This document shows positions 7,701-14,941 of a stretch of DNA of 27,484 bases, piece after piece. The notes below the pieces were generated by a model that saw only the letters and a program-made list of their open reading frames with translations, made no database searches and was not told the DNA's origin. This stretch comes from Actinomycetota bacterium. GTDB taxonomy: Bacteria; Actinomycetota; Humimicrobiia; Humimicrobiales; Humimicrobiaceae. The stretch is from assembly GCA_023475715.1 (NCBI GenBank), contig JAMCVO010000192.1, positions 1 through 27,484 on the forward strand, given 5' to 3'. The translations under genes and the position numbers were made by a program. The first letter of the stretch is position 1; the number at the start of each line of letters is the position of its first letter.

Positions 7701-7712
7701 AGTTGGCTCCCC
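7701..7712. repeat. tRNA-Asn 3' end repeat (possible attachment site), right copy
   Basis: AGTTGGCTCCCC at the 3' end of the tRNA-Asn gene (CCA, discriminator base and acceptor arm) is repeated exactly and in the same orientation at 848-859. Direct repeats of a tRNA 3' end are the usual scar of integrase-mediated insertion. Twelve base pairs is short, and I see no integrase gene between the copies. Confidence 0.5.
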
Positions 7713-7778
7713 GGGTAGGATTCGAACCTACAACATTTCGGTTAACAGCCGAACGCTCTACCATTGAGCTACCGAGGA
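7704..7778 (-). tRNA. tRNA-Asn(GTT)
   Basis: Reading the minus strand gives a full cloverleaf. The acceptor arm TCCTCGG pairs with CCGGGGA (one T-G pair), the D-arm contains AGCTCAATGGTAGAGC, the anticodon stem TTCGG/CCGAA holds the loop CTGTTAA with anticodon GTT, and the T-arm contains GGTTCGAATCC. The discriminator base is G and the CCA end is encoded. There is no intron. A good promoter lies 20 bp upstream (7799-7827). The 3' end borders the accessory region and may have served as an integration site. Confidence 0.5.
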
Positions 7779-7798
7779 AAGCCTAGGTGCATTGTGAT

Positions 7799-7827
7799 AT
7801 TATAAATTCTTGAACACTATATTTCAA
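7799..7827 (-). promoter_or_regulatory. Sigma-70 promoter of tRNA-Asn
   Basis: On the minus strand, TTGAAA (7827-7822), a 17-bp spacer and a perfect TATAAT (7804-7799) lie 20 bp before the mature tRNA 5' end. This is a near-consensus primary-sigma promoter. Confidence 0.5.
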
Positions 7828-7865
7828 CAAAAAATACCAAAAAAAATAATAATGTAAATTTAAAA

Positions 7866-7890
7866 GCTTTATAAAAGCATTTCGTGCTTT
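7866..7890 (-). terminator. Possible weak terminator after rpoD
   Basis: AAAGCA (7874-7879) pairs with TGCTTT (7885-7890) around a 5-base loop, about 30 bp past the rpoD stop. The sequence after it on the minus strand is AT-rich but lacks a clean T-run, so the call is tentative. Confidence 0.5.
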
Positions 7891-7920
7891 ATTTATAAGC
7901 GCTTACCAAATACTTATATT

Positions 7921-9021
7921 TTATGTTTCAAGAAAATCTTTTAATGCCCCGCTTCTATTGGGATGTCGAAGCTTGCTTAGGGTCTTTGATTCAATCTGCC
8001 TTATTCTTTCCCTGGTCACACCAAACTCCCTGCCTACTTCTTCAAGAGTCCTTGGATGCCCGTCCTGAAGACCGAACCGAAGCTGGATAACTTTTCTTTC
8101 ACGCTCGTTAAGTGAATTAAGGACTTCGCTCAACTGCTCCTGAAGCATCGTAAATGACGCTGCATCCGAAGGGGCTTCAACTTCTGAATCTTCAATAAAA
8201 TCGCCGAGATGGCTATCCTCTTCTTCACCAATTGGGGTCTCAAGCGAAACAGGTTCCTGGGAAATCTTCATAATCTCTCTTACTTTTTCAGGCGTAATTT
8301 CCATATATTTTGCAATCTCATCCGGAGTGGGTTCCCTGCCGAGCTTCTGCAGCAGCTGTCTCTGAACCCTTATGAGCTTGTTTATAGTCTCAACCATGTG
8401 AACCGGGATCCTTATCGTTCTTGCCTGATCCGCAATGGCACGGGTAATTGCCTGTCTTATCCACCATGTTGCATAAGTAGAAAATTTGTATCCCTTTTTA
8501 TAATCAAACTTTTCAACAGCTCTTATTAGACCAAGATTGCCTTCCTGGATAAGGTCCAGGAATAACATTCCTCTTCCAACATATTTTTTGGCTATGCTTA
8601 CAACAAGTCTTAAGTTTGCCTCAACCAGACGGCTTTTGGCAGTCATATCACCTTTTTCAATTCTTTTGGCCAGCTGAACTTCTTCAGCGGCAGTTAACAA
8701 TCTTACCTTACCGATTTCCTTCAAATACATTCTTACAGGATCATTAGTCGGAGACTTTACACTAAAATCGAGCTTCTTGTTCTTAAGTATCTCTTCATCT
8801 TTTTTTCTCTGGATTATATTGTCAATATCTTCATCCTCTTCGCTGACAATCTCAATACCCAGATTCTGTATAACGTCATAGATGTTCTCAATCTGCTCTT
8901 TACTCAAATCTATATCCGATAATGTTTCAGTAATTTCTTCGGTAGTAAGTATGCCTTCTTCCTTGCCCTTATTAATGAGATCCTTAACCTCTTCGAGCCT
9001 AAATTCAGACATTCTTTTCAT
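7921..9021 (-). CDS. rpoD: RNA polymerase primary sigma factor (sigma-70/SigA)
   Basis: A 366-residue housekeeping sigma factor that directs RNA polymerase to -35/-10 promoters. Region 1.1 covers residues about 5-60. Region 1.2 begins at [11 protein letters not shown] (94-104). Region 2 holds [17 protein letters not shown] and the melting/-10 segment [18 protein letters not shown] (179-196). Region 3 follows, and region 4.2 carries the helix-turn-helix [20 protein letters not shown] (325-344), ending with a normal C-terminus. The length matches the short SigA type of Firmicutes. GAGGTG lies 8 bases before the chosen ATG, supporting this start over the internal Met-4. It follows dnaG after 157 bp in the classic dnaG-rpoD order. 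A weak promoter and a small hairpin occur in the gap, allowing separate control. Confidence 0.5.
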   Translation of the reverse strand: MKRMSEFRLEEVKDLINKGKEEGILTTEEITETLSDIDLSKEQIENIYDVIQNLGIEIVSEEDEDIDNIIQRKKDEEILKNKKLDFSVKSPTNDPVRMYLKEIGKVRLLTAAEEVQLAKRIEKGDMTAKSRLVEANLRLVVSIAKKYVGRGMLFLDLIQEGNLGLIRAVEKFDYKKGYKFSTYATWWIRQAITRAIADQARTIRIPVHMVETINKLIRVQRQLLQKLGREPTPDEIAKYMEITPEKVREIMKISQEPVSLETPIGEEEDSHLGDFIEDSEVEAPSDAASFTMLQEQLSEVLNSLNERERKVIQLRFGLQDGHPRTLEEVGREFGVTRERIRQIESKTLSKLRHPNRSGALKDFLET

Positions 9022-9068
9022 ATTATAATCACCTCAAATTATTAAAATACATAAAACAAAACAAAACA

Positions 9069-9094
9069 TAAAAAAAATTGCAGTACAAAACTGC
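9069..9094 (-). terminator. Small hairpin with T-tract between dnaG and rpoD (attenuator?)
   Basis: On the minus strand GCAGT, a 5-base loop and ACTGC are followed by AATTTTTTTT. The stem is only 5 bp, so it is a weak terminator or attenuator that could reduce read-through from dnaG into rpoD. Confidence 0.5.
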
Positions 9095-9119
9095 TTAAAA
9101 CAAAATAATCGGAAAGAGT

Positions 9120-9147
9120 ATTTTACATCAATCTGATAAAATATCAA
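9120..9147 (-). promoter_or_regulatory. Possible promoter for rpoD
   Basis: On the minus strand TTGATA (9147-9142), 16 bp, then TAAAAT (9125-9120), about 100 bp upstream of the rpoD ATG. The match is moderate and the region is AT-rich. Transcripts from here would pass through the small hairpin at 9069-9094. Confidence 0.5.
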
Positions 9148-9178
9148 TCTATCTATCCAGCTATGTTTTTCCTATTTC

Positions 9179-11167
9179 CTAATTACTCAGAATATAATTT
9201 CTTTTTTCCTGCTCCAGCTCATTTAACTTATAGCTTAGTTCTCTTATCTTGTTTTCCAGCCTTATCCCTTTATCTTTAATTTCCTGGCCTTTCAAATCTT
9301 GTTTATTAAACTCTTTACTGTAATTTTCAAGTTTTGAGAGCTGTTTCTTGATTTCTTCTATCTGATCCGAAATATAAATCTTTTTCAAATTATTGAAGAC
9401 TTCAAGACTGGCAAGATCATTATCCGTATAATTTATAGAACTGAATAAAATAAGATTATAAAGTTTTTTCTCATCCTCTTTCTCAAGGTTATCTGACGAA
9501 ATTTCTATAGGAAAGTTTAACTTTTGCCCTTTTTTATTTTTGACTTTGATTTCTGCTTTTACCGCTTCGTAAATCTTCCTGGTATCATCAAATTTGAAAT
9601 ATTCCGGACCTATATCAAGCAGATTTTCAAATTTACTGCCGATTCCATTAATGATAATTTTTAATGCTTCAATCTCTATATTTTTAAATGGCGAAATTGA
9701 TTCAGTTTCTTTGTAATCATCGTTTATCCCATTGCTCGCTGAATAAGTTTTATCCTTTTTGATATGGGATTTTTTGAGCATCTGCTCGACAAGAAGATTT
9801 TCCTTTAGATTAAGTTTTAAGGCTATTTTTTTTACGCATTCTTCCTGGACTATTTTAGATGAAAGACTTGAAGTAAATTTCAGCAGTTCATCTGCTGCAG
9901 CAAGCTTTTCATTTAGGTCGGAAATATTATATTTTTTTAAAATCATTTCAATTGTGAAATCTATAATAGTGGCCGCTTTTTTAAGTTTATCCTGGAATTT
10001 ATCTTTGCCATTTTTAATGACATAGTCTGCAGGGTCATACCCAGATTCAAGGACCGCGACTTTTATATTTATATTGCTGTCATGAAAAAGATCAAGCTTT
10101 TCGTTGTATTCCCGGAGCCTTTCAATGCCCTTAAGTGAAGCATTGACTCCGGCAGTATCGCTGTCGAAAACAAGCACAATATTTTTGGTGAACCTCCCCA
10201 GTAGTTCAATTTGTTCGGTCGTTAAAGCTGTACCAAGGCTTGCAACCGCATTTTTTACCTCTGATTGGCGGAGAGCCATCACATCCGTATAACCTTCAAC
10301 TATTAGAGCCTCGTCACTGTCAACAATGCTGTTTTTGGCTTCAAATAAACCGTAAATATTTCTGCTCTTTGAATAAAGCTTTGTTTCTGGTGTGTTTATA
10401 TACTTTGCCTGCCTGATTGACAGATTGCTGGTCTTTTGTTTATCAGCTTGCAGATTGGATGTTTGTTCGCTGCCTGCCACCTGTCGCTCGGGGATTATTC
10501 TTCCTCCAAAACCTATAGTTTTTCCAACAAGGTCCTTAATGGGAAACATGATTCTTCCCCTGAATCTGTCATAAATATCGCTGGCAGTTTTACCCGTGCT
10601 TTCAATTGCAAGTCCGCAATCAACTATCTCCCTTGAAGTAAATCCTCTTTTTTTTGCAAAATCAGCAAAATTTTCCCAACTGTCTATGCTGAATCCCACT
10701 TCAAAAAGCTGCAGTGTTTCTTTTTTAAAACCTCTCTTTATGAGATAACTCCGGGCAGGTGCCGCTTTTTTGCTCTTAAAAAAGACAAAATTATAATATT
10801 TCCTTGCAAGCTCATTCAACTCTACCAGTCTGCTTCTTTTTTCTGATGCTTCAGGAGATCCTGCATGAATAAATTGCAGATTGTAGTTTACCTTTTTTGC
10901 TAAAAATTCTGCAGCTTCGACAAAATCAATATTCTCCACTTTCATTATGAAGCTGATCACATCACCGCCTTCACCGCAGCCAAAACAGTGATAAAGCTGT
11001 CTTCGTGTATCTACAGAAAAAGATGGAGTTTTTTCCTTATGGAAGGGGCAAAGACCCAGATAATTCTTACCTGATTTCTTTAAGTTTACGTACCCCGAAA
11101 CAATGCTTTGGATATCGGCTCTGGATTTTAATGTGTTGATTTCGCCTTCTTTTAAGCTTTTATTCAT
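9179..11167 (-). CDS. dnaG: DNA primase DnaG
   Basis: The replicative primase of 662 residues, which makes RNA primers at the fork with DnaB. The zinc-binding domain has C40-P-F-H43 and C61-F-G-C64. The catalytic core follows, and its Toprim fold shows VEGYTD (290-295) and VFDSDTAG (333-340), with YDPADYV at 377-383. A C-terminal helicase-interacting region completes it. One oddity stands out: between GFGGRII and AKYINTPETK, where most primases have a few residues, there is an extra segment of about 28 residues (226-253) with a near repeat (EQTSNL / KQKTSNL). The catalytic motifs are otherwise intact. No clear ribosome-binding site precedes the ATG, and the PIN toxin gene stops only 18 bp upstream. 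Confidence 0.5.
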   Translation of the reverse strand: MNKSLKEGEINTLKSRADIQSIVSGYVNLKKSGKNYLGLCPFHKEKTPSFSVDTRRQLYHCFGCGEGGDVISFIMKVENIDFVEAAEFLAKKVNYNLQFIHAGSPEASEKRSRLVELNELARKYYNFVFFKSKKAAPARSYLIKRGFKKETLQLFEVGFSIDSWENFADFAKKRGFTSREIVDCGLAIESTGKTASDIYDRFRGRIMFPIKDLVGKTIGFGGRIIPERQVAGSEQTSNLQADKQKTSNLSIRQAKYINTPETKLYSKSRNIYGLFEAKNSIVDSDEALIVEGYTDVMALRQSEVKNAVASLGTALTTEQIELLGRFTKNIVLVFDSDTAGVNASLKGIERLREYNEKLDLFHDSNINIKVAVLESGYDPADYVIKNGKDKFQDKLKKAATIIDFTIEMILKKYNISDLNEKLAAADELLKFTSSLSSKIVQEECVKKIALKLNLKENLLVEQMLKKSHIKKDKTYSASNGINDDYKETESISPFKNIEIEALKIIINGIGSKFENLLDIGPEYFKFDDTRKIYEAVKAEIKVKNKKGQKLNFPIEISSDNLEKEDEKKLYNLILFSSINYTDNDLASLEVFNNLKKIYISDQIEEIKKQLSKLENYSKEFNKQDLKGQEIKDKGIRLENKIRELSYKLNELEQEKRNYILSN
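10409..10492 (-). repeat. Insert with internal duplication inside dnaG
   Basis: This encodes residues 226-253 of DnaG. It contains two related halves (CAGATTG words about 30 bp apart, and GCCTGCC at both ends on the plus strand) and is in frame, leaving the primase readable. Its Gln/Ser/Arg-rich product differs from the rest of the protein. Confidence 0.5.
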
Positions 11168-11185
11168 GAATATCTTTAAAAAAAG

Positions 11186-11629
11186 TTATGATTTTGACTC
11201 AATGATTTTCTTTATTTTCTCCAAATTCAAAAAATCTATTGGAGTTAAAACATTTATATCTAAATCCCTATAACCGGAAATATTTCTTGTTATCAAGTTA
11301 TTTATACCATTATTTAATGCAATGAAGTACTGAATACCATCTTCGAAATCTTTTATATTTGAGTTTAAGGATTCTCCTATCTCCTTATCCGTAAACGGAA
11401 GAACATTTAAAACAGATCTTAATTTTGAAATTGTCTTTAAAGCAATTTTTTCCTCTCTGTTACTGCTTATAATATAATAACAATTCGCTATTACCAGGGA
11501 TGATGTAAAACCTGAGAAATAGTTTCTTTCAATCAGGGATAGCACCTTTTGGGAATCAGGGAAAAAAGGTTCCCTTTTTAAAACTATATCCAGGATAATA
11601 TCAGTGTCAATAAATAATTTTTCTATCAT
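11186..11629 (-). CDS. PIN-domain toxin (VapC-like, PIN_3 type)
   Basis: A 147-residue PIN ribonuclease. The start FIDTDIILDIVLKREPFF supplies the first catalytic aspartate (D8) and the typical L.RepF segment of the PIN_3 subfamily. KDFEDGIQYFIA (93-104) carries further acidic residues (D94, D97), and ITRNISGYRD (113-122) gives the conserved T-R-N and last acidic position. Such toxins cleave tRNA or other RNAs. Its start overlaps the antitoxin stop by four bases (ATGA, 11626-11629). The stop is just 18 bp from dnaG, which is an unusual place for a toxin gene and suggests late insertion into the replication/transcription operon. Confidence 0.5.
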   Translation of the reverse strand: MIEKLFIDTDIILDIVLKREPFFPDSQKVLSLIERNYFSGFTSSLVIANCYYIISSNREEKIALKTISKLRSVLNVLPFTDKEIGESLNSNIKDFEDGIQYFIALNNGINNLITRNISGYRDLDINVLTPIDFLNLEKIKKIIESKS

Positions 11630-11868
11630 AAAAATCTTTTATTTAATGCTCCTTCAAGGAGTTCTTTGTCCGATTTTGCTGCAGCAAAACTAGCTATTCC
11701 TGACAATTCTTTGGTAATAGGAGGTATTTTATTATTGTTAATTTCAGAGGACAAAGTTTTAAAATAAAGGCCAACTATCCCTGACAGGCTCATATTATTT
11801 TTTTTAGCATATTTTTTTGCAGATTCAATTACGTTACTATCCAAAGTCAATGTTAATTTTTTTACCAT
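11626..11868 (-). CDS. DUF6364-type antitoxin
   Basis: An 80-residue protein with a ribbon-helix-helix start (KKLTLTLDSNVIESAKKYAK, then KNNMSLSGIVGLYF) and a flexible C-terminal tail that would wrap the toxin. This is the DUF6364 antitoxin family, regularly paired with PIN_3 toxins. It overlaps the toxin gene by ATGA. Directly upstream lies a promoter whose -10 region is enclosed by an 8-bp inverted repeat, a natural site for autorepression by the toxin-antitoxin complex. The start ATG is followed at once by the DNA-binding strand, as expected. Confidence 0.5.
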   Translation of the reverse strand: MVKKLTLTLDSNVIESAKKYAKKNNMSLSGIVGLYFKTLSSEINNNKIPPITKELSGIASFAAAKSDKELLEGALNKRFL

Positions 11869-11891
11869 ATTAATCTCCGTTAATTTTTATT

Positions 11892-11930
11892 ACACGTATT
11901 AATATAGTATAATCTATACGTGTTTGTCAA
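11892..11930 (-). promoter_or_regulatory. Promoter and operator of the PIN toxin-antitoxin operon
   Basis: On the minus strand, consensus TTGACA (11930-11925), an 18-bp spacer and TATATT (11906-11901). An inverted repeat, ACACGTAT (11892-11899) and ATACGTGT (11916-11923), brackets the -10 box. I infer autorepression by the antitoxin complex. Because the downstream genes are closely packed, this may also be the main promoter for dnaG. Confidence 0.5.
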
Positions 11931-11949
11931 CTTTTTAATTAAAAGAGTT

Positions 11950-11997
11950 AGCACCTAAAATTTCGTGATAAAAAATAAATTGATAAGCCAGGATGGG
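11950..11997. repeat. MITE-like element, solo left end (copy 1)
   Basis: 48 bp identical, apart from two bases, to the left end of copy 2 (19089-19136). It starts AGCACCTAAAATTTCGTGAT and ends GATGGG. The right end is absent, so this is a truncated or recombined copy. It sits between the PIN antitoxin operon and the ABC-F gene. Confidence 0.5.
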
Positions 11998-12167
11998 ACT
12001 AGTTTAACTCTGATAAATATAAATAGGAGCATGTGATGGATTTTAAGTAGGCGAATTTAATTTGGAATTATTGTAATTATTTATGATTTGATATATTTTT
12101 ATGCCTGATTATTTTACAGAAACGGATCAATAATAAACTAAAAATTTTATATTTATTAAAAATAAAC

Positions 12168-14147
12168 ATGATATCAATTAATCATATTAACTTAAGTTTT
12201 GGCAGCCGCACATTGCTTAATGATATTTCATTTCTAATAAACCCGAAAGACAGGATCGGGTTGGTTGGAAACAATGGCGCCGGTAAAACGACACTACTCA
12301 AAATCATCCTGGGTTTACAGATAGCTGATATGGGCATTGTTGAAAAGCCATCCGGATTGACCATGGGTTATCTTCCGCAGCAAATGAAACATATTGACAA
12401 CAAGACGCTTTTTAATGAAGCAAAAACTGCATTCTCGGAAATACTTGAGCTTGAGAACAAAATACTTCAATTAAATCATGATGTAGAAGAAAGAACTGAT
12501 TATCATTCTGATGATTATCTTAGGCTTATTAGTAAGATATCTGATATGAATTCAAGAATTGAAATCCTGGGTGCATCAAGAATGACCGAACAAATCGAGA
12601 AAACATTACTGGGACTGGGGTTTATGCCAACAGATTTTATAAGACAAACAAAGGAGTTCAGCGGTGGATGGAGAATGAGAATAGAATTGGCAAAGATTCT
12701 TCTTCAGGGCCCTGATTTATTGCTTCTTGACGAGCCGACAAACCACCTCGATATCGAATCAATTCAATGGATGGAGCAGTTCCTGGCAGCTTATCACGGG
12801 GCAGTTGTTATTATCAGTCACGATAGAACTCTTCTGGATAATGTCACAAATCGCACCATTGAAATTTCATTGGGAAGAATTTATGACTATAAGGTCCCCT
12901 ATTCAAAATATACAATATTAAGGAAAGAGCGCAGGTTTCAACAATTGGCTGCCTATAAAAACCAGCAAAAATTAATTGCCGATACCAGTCAATTCATAGA
13001 ACGCTTCAGATATAAAGCCACCAAAGCTGTTCAGGTACAATCCCGTATCAAATATCTTGAAAAAATCCAGCGCATCGAGGTAGATCAGGAAGATATGGCA
13101 TCTATACATATCAGATTTCCTGCTGCTCCCAGGTCAGGCAATGTGGTTATTGATGCCATTAATCTGTCAAAGAATTATGGGGAAAAAATTGTGCTTGAAA
13201 ATATAGACTTAGTTGTAAGGCGAGGCGAAAAGATTGCATTTATCGGTAAAAACGGAGAAGGTAAAACTACATTATCCCGAATTCTTGCGGGCGATCTGGA
13301 TTTTACTGGCAGCCTTAAAATAGGACATAATGTTAAAATTGGTTATTTCGCTCAGAATCAGGATGAGCTGCTGGATGGAGAATTAACCGTTTTAGATACT
13401 ATTTACAAAATTTCTACTGCTGAAGCCGGGACCAAAATAAGGGCACTTCTTGGAGCTTTCTTGTTTGGGGGTGATGACGTTGATAAAAAAGTGAAAGTTT
13501 TATCAGGCGGAGAAAGATCAAGACTTGCACTGGTAAAACTGCTGCTGCAACCATTTAACCTGCTTATTCTTGATGAACCTACCAACCATCTTGACATGCG
13601 CTCAAAAGATATTCTCAAGCAAGCCCTTGAGAGTTTTACCGGTACAATGATTCTGGTATCACATGACAGGGAGTTTCTGGATGGTTTAGTAGACAATGTT
13701 TATGAGTTTAAGGATCATAAAATAAAAAAATATATAGGAAGCATCAATGATTTTCTTGAAAAGAAAAAAATTGCTTCCCTGCGCCAGCTTGAAATTAAAC
13801 AAAAAGAAATCGCTGATAAAACTGGCAGACAGACCGATAGACAGCCAGTCAGCACCGGAAAAGATATCTATCTTGAAAAGAAAGAATTTTTCAAATATCT
13901 TCGCAAAATAACTAAAAGCATCACAAACTGTGAAAGCGTAATTGAGCGACTTGAAAATGAACTGGAAGAAATGACGTGTCGTCTTGATTCCTCTGCAGTT
14001 TCATATACAGGTTCAGAAAGCCATTCATTATTTTTAAGATATGCAACTCAAAAAAAAGAGCTTGACTCTAAAATGCATGAATGGGAGCAGTTACAGATAG
14101 AGCTTACAGAGCTCAAGAAGAACCTGCATTATGGGGAACATACTTAA
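12168..14147 (+). CDS. ABC-F family ATPase
   Basis: A 659-residue soluble protein with two ABC ATPase domains and no membrane segment, the hallmark of ABC-F proteins that act on ribosomes (translation factors or antibiotic-protection proteins). Domain 1 has Walker A GNNGAGKT (34-41), signature FSGGW (164-168), Walker B LLLLDEPTNHLD (184-195) and H-switch SHD (217-219). The linker of about 235-330 would reach toward the P-site tRNA. Domain 2 has GKNGEGKT (360-367), LSGGERSR (445-452), LLILDEPTNHLD (465-476) and SHD (498-500). A charged coiled-coil tail runs from about 530 to the end, as in Uup/YheS-like members. A Gln/Arg-rich insert (GRQTDRQPVS, 553-562) precedes it. Which ABC-F subfamily, and whether it gives resistance, cannot be told. 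Confidence 0.5.
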   Translation: MISINHINLSFGSRTLLNDISFLINPKDRIGLVGNNGAGKTTLLKIILGLQIADMGIVEKPSGLTMGYLPQQMKHIDNKTLFNEAKTAFSEILELENKILQLNHDVEERTDYHSDDYLRLISKISDMNSRIEILGASRMTEQIEKTLLGLGFMPTDFIRQTKEFSGGWRMRIELAKILLQGPDLLLLDEPTNHLDIESIQWMEQFLAAYHGAVVIISHDRTLLDNVTNRTIEISLGRIYDYKVPYSKYTILRKERRFQQLAAYKNQQKLIADTSQFIERFRYKATKAVQVQSRIKYLEKIQRIEVDQEDMASIHIRFPAAPRSGNVVIDAINLSKNYGEKIVLENIDLVVRRGEKIAFIGKNGEGKTTLSRILAGDLDFTGSLKIGHNVKIGYFAQNQDELLDGELTVLDTIYKISTAEAGTKIRALLGAFLFGGDDVDKKVKVLSGGERSRLALVKLLLQPFNLLILDEPTNHLDMRSKDILKQALESFTGTMILVSHDREFLDGLVDNVYEFKDHKIKKYIGSINDFLEKKKIASLRQLEIKQKEIADKTGRQTDRQPVSTGKDIYLEKKEFFKYLRKITKSITNCESVIERLENELEEMTCRLDSSAVSYTGSESHSLFLRYATQKKELDSKMHEWEQLQIELTELKKNLHYGEHT

Positions 14148-14286
14148 TTGAAAGCAGAATTTTTTCTTTCTCTGCCTGCGTAAAATTATTATCATATATT
14201 CTCAGGAAAATCTGTTTTTTAAAATCCTTTGCCGTATGTATTTCCTTAATTCTGCTAATCATTAACTGGGCAGCTAAATCAAACAT
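14113..14286 (-). pseudogene. Possible gene remnant, 57 codons, unknown
   Basis: The minus strand holds an open frame starting MFDLAAQLMISRIKEIHTAK, then DFKKQIFLRIYDNNFTQAEK, that reads like real, helical protein. The spacing faintly recalls the tail of Rpn/PD-(D/E)XK transposase-like nucleases. It has no ribosome-binding site, is short, and overlaps the last 35 bp of the ABC-F gene on the other strand. I regard it as a probable leftover. Confidence 0.5.
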
Positions 14287-14311
14287 AGATATCCGTAATT
14301 AAAAATAATTA

Positions 14312-14360
14312 TTGTAATCAGTATTACATTTTACTATAATGTTTTGTAATCAGTATTACA
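14312..14360 (+). promoter_or_regulatory. Promoter with two identical palindromic operators, upstream of the ChrB-like gene
   Basis: TTGTAA (14312-14317), a 17-bp spacer and a perfect TATAAT (14335-14340) form a primary-sigma promoter. The 16-bp palindromic sequence TGTAATCAGTATTACA occurs exactly twice, at 14313-14328 (over the -35 box and spacer) and 14345-14360 (over the expected start of transcription). The copies are 32 bp apart, three helical turns. This is a strong layout for cooperative repression, most simply by the ChrB-like protein encoded downstream. Confidence 0.5.
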
Positions 14361-14391
14361 TTTGTCAGCTATTTTGTTTAGAGGGATGGTT

Positions 14392-14928
14392 ATGAAACAA
14401 AATGAATGGATCGTTATAAATTATACATTGCCGCGAGAACCTTCAAGAATACGTGTGTCGATATGGAGAAAATTAAAAAAAATTGGTTCTGTCAACATTC
14501 AGCAATCCATGTGGATATTACCTAACACCGATAAAAATTATGGTTTATTAAATGAAATCAAAGATGATGTTTTGCAAAACAGCGGCGAGGCATTTGTTAT
14601 GGAATCTTCCGTAGATGAAAACAGCAAAAAAATCATAATTGAAAGATTCAATGCGTCAAGGGATGAAGAATACAAGGAATTACTGGAAAAATGTGATGAT
14701 TTCTTTCAGGAAATCGATAAAGAAATTGCAAGAAAAAATTTTACCTTTGCTGAAATTGAGGAAAATGAAGAAGAGCTTGGCAAATTAAAGGAATGGTTTG
14801 AAAAAATTTTGGCAAGAGATTTTTTCGAAGCAGCTCTTAGTGAAAAGTCTAAGATAATGCTATCGAAATGTGCAGATTCTCTTGAAGAATTTTGCGATAA
14901 AGTATATGACCATAACGACAGGAGATAG
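14392..14928 (+). CDS. ChrB N-terminal-domain protein (PaaX-like regulator)
   Basis: A 178-residue protein whose first 45 residues, WIVINYTLPREPSRIRVSIW, then RKLKKIGSVNIQQSMWILP, match the N-terminal domain of ChrB, the regulator of chromate-resistance operons. This domain is a winged helix related to PaaX. The remainder is helical and acidic. The C-terminal ChrB enzyme-like domain is missing. I chose the ATG at 14392 because GAGGG lies 6 bases upstream; ATG 14386 is too close to it. The gene directly precedes an MFS transporter and follows a promoter with twin operators, so a local transcriptional regulator is the likely role. The inducer is unknown, and no ChrA chromate transporter is present in the window. 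Confidence 0.5.
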   Translation: MKQNEWIVINYTLPREPSRIRVSIWRKLKKIGSVNIQQSMWILPNTDKNYGLLNEIKDDVLQNSGEAFVMESSVDENSKKIIIERFNASRDEEYKELLEKCDDFFQEIDKEIARKNFTFAEIEENEEELGKLKEWFEKILARDFFEAALSEKSKIMLSKCADSLEEFCDKVYDHNDRR

Positions 14929-14941
14929 TGATACTGGCAAA

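Noticed and set aside
14081..14302. 73-codon plus-strand open frame after the ABC-F gene
   Set aside because: It overlaps the ABC-F gene in another frame, has no ribosome-binding site and no recognisable content; the opposite strand reads more like protein.
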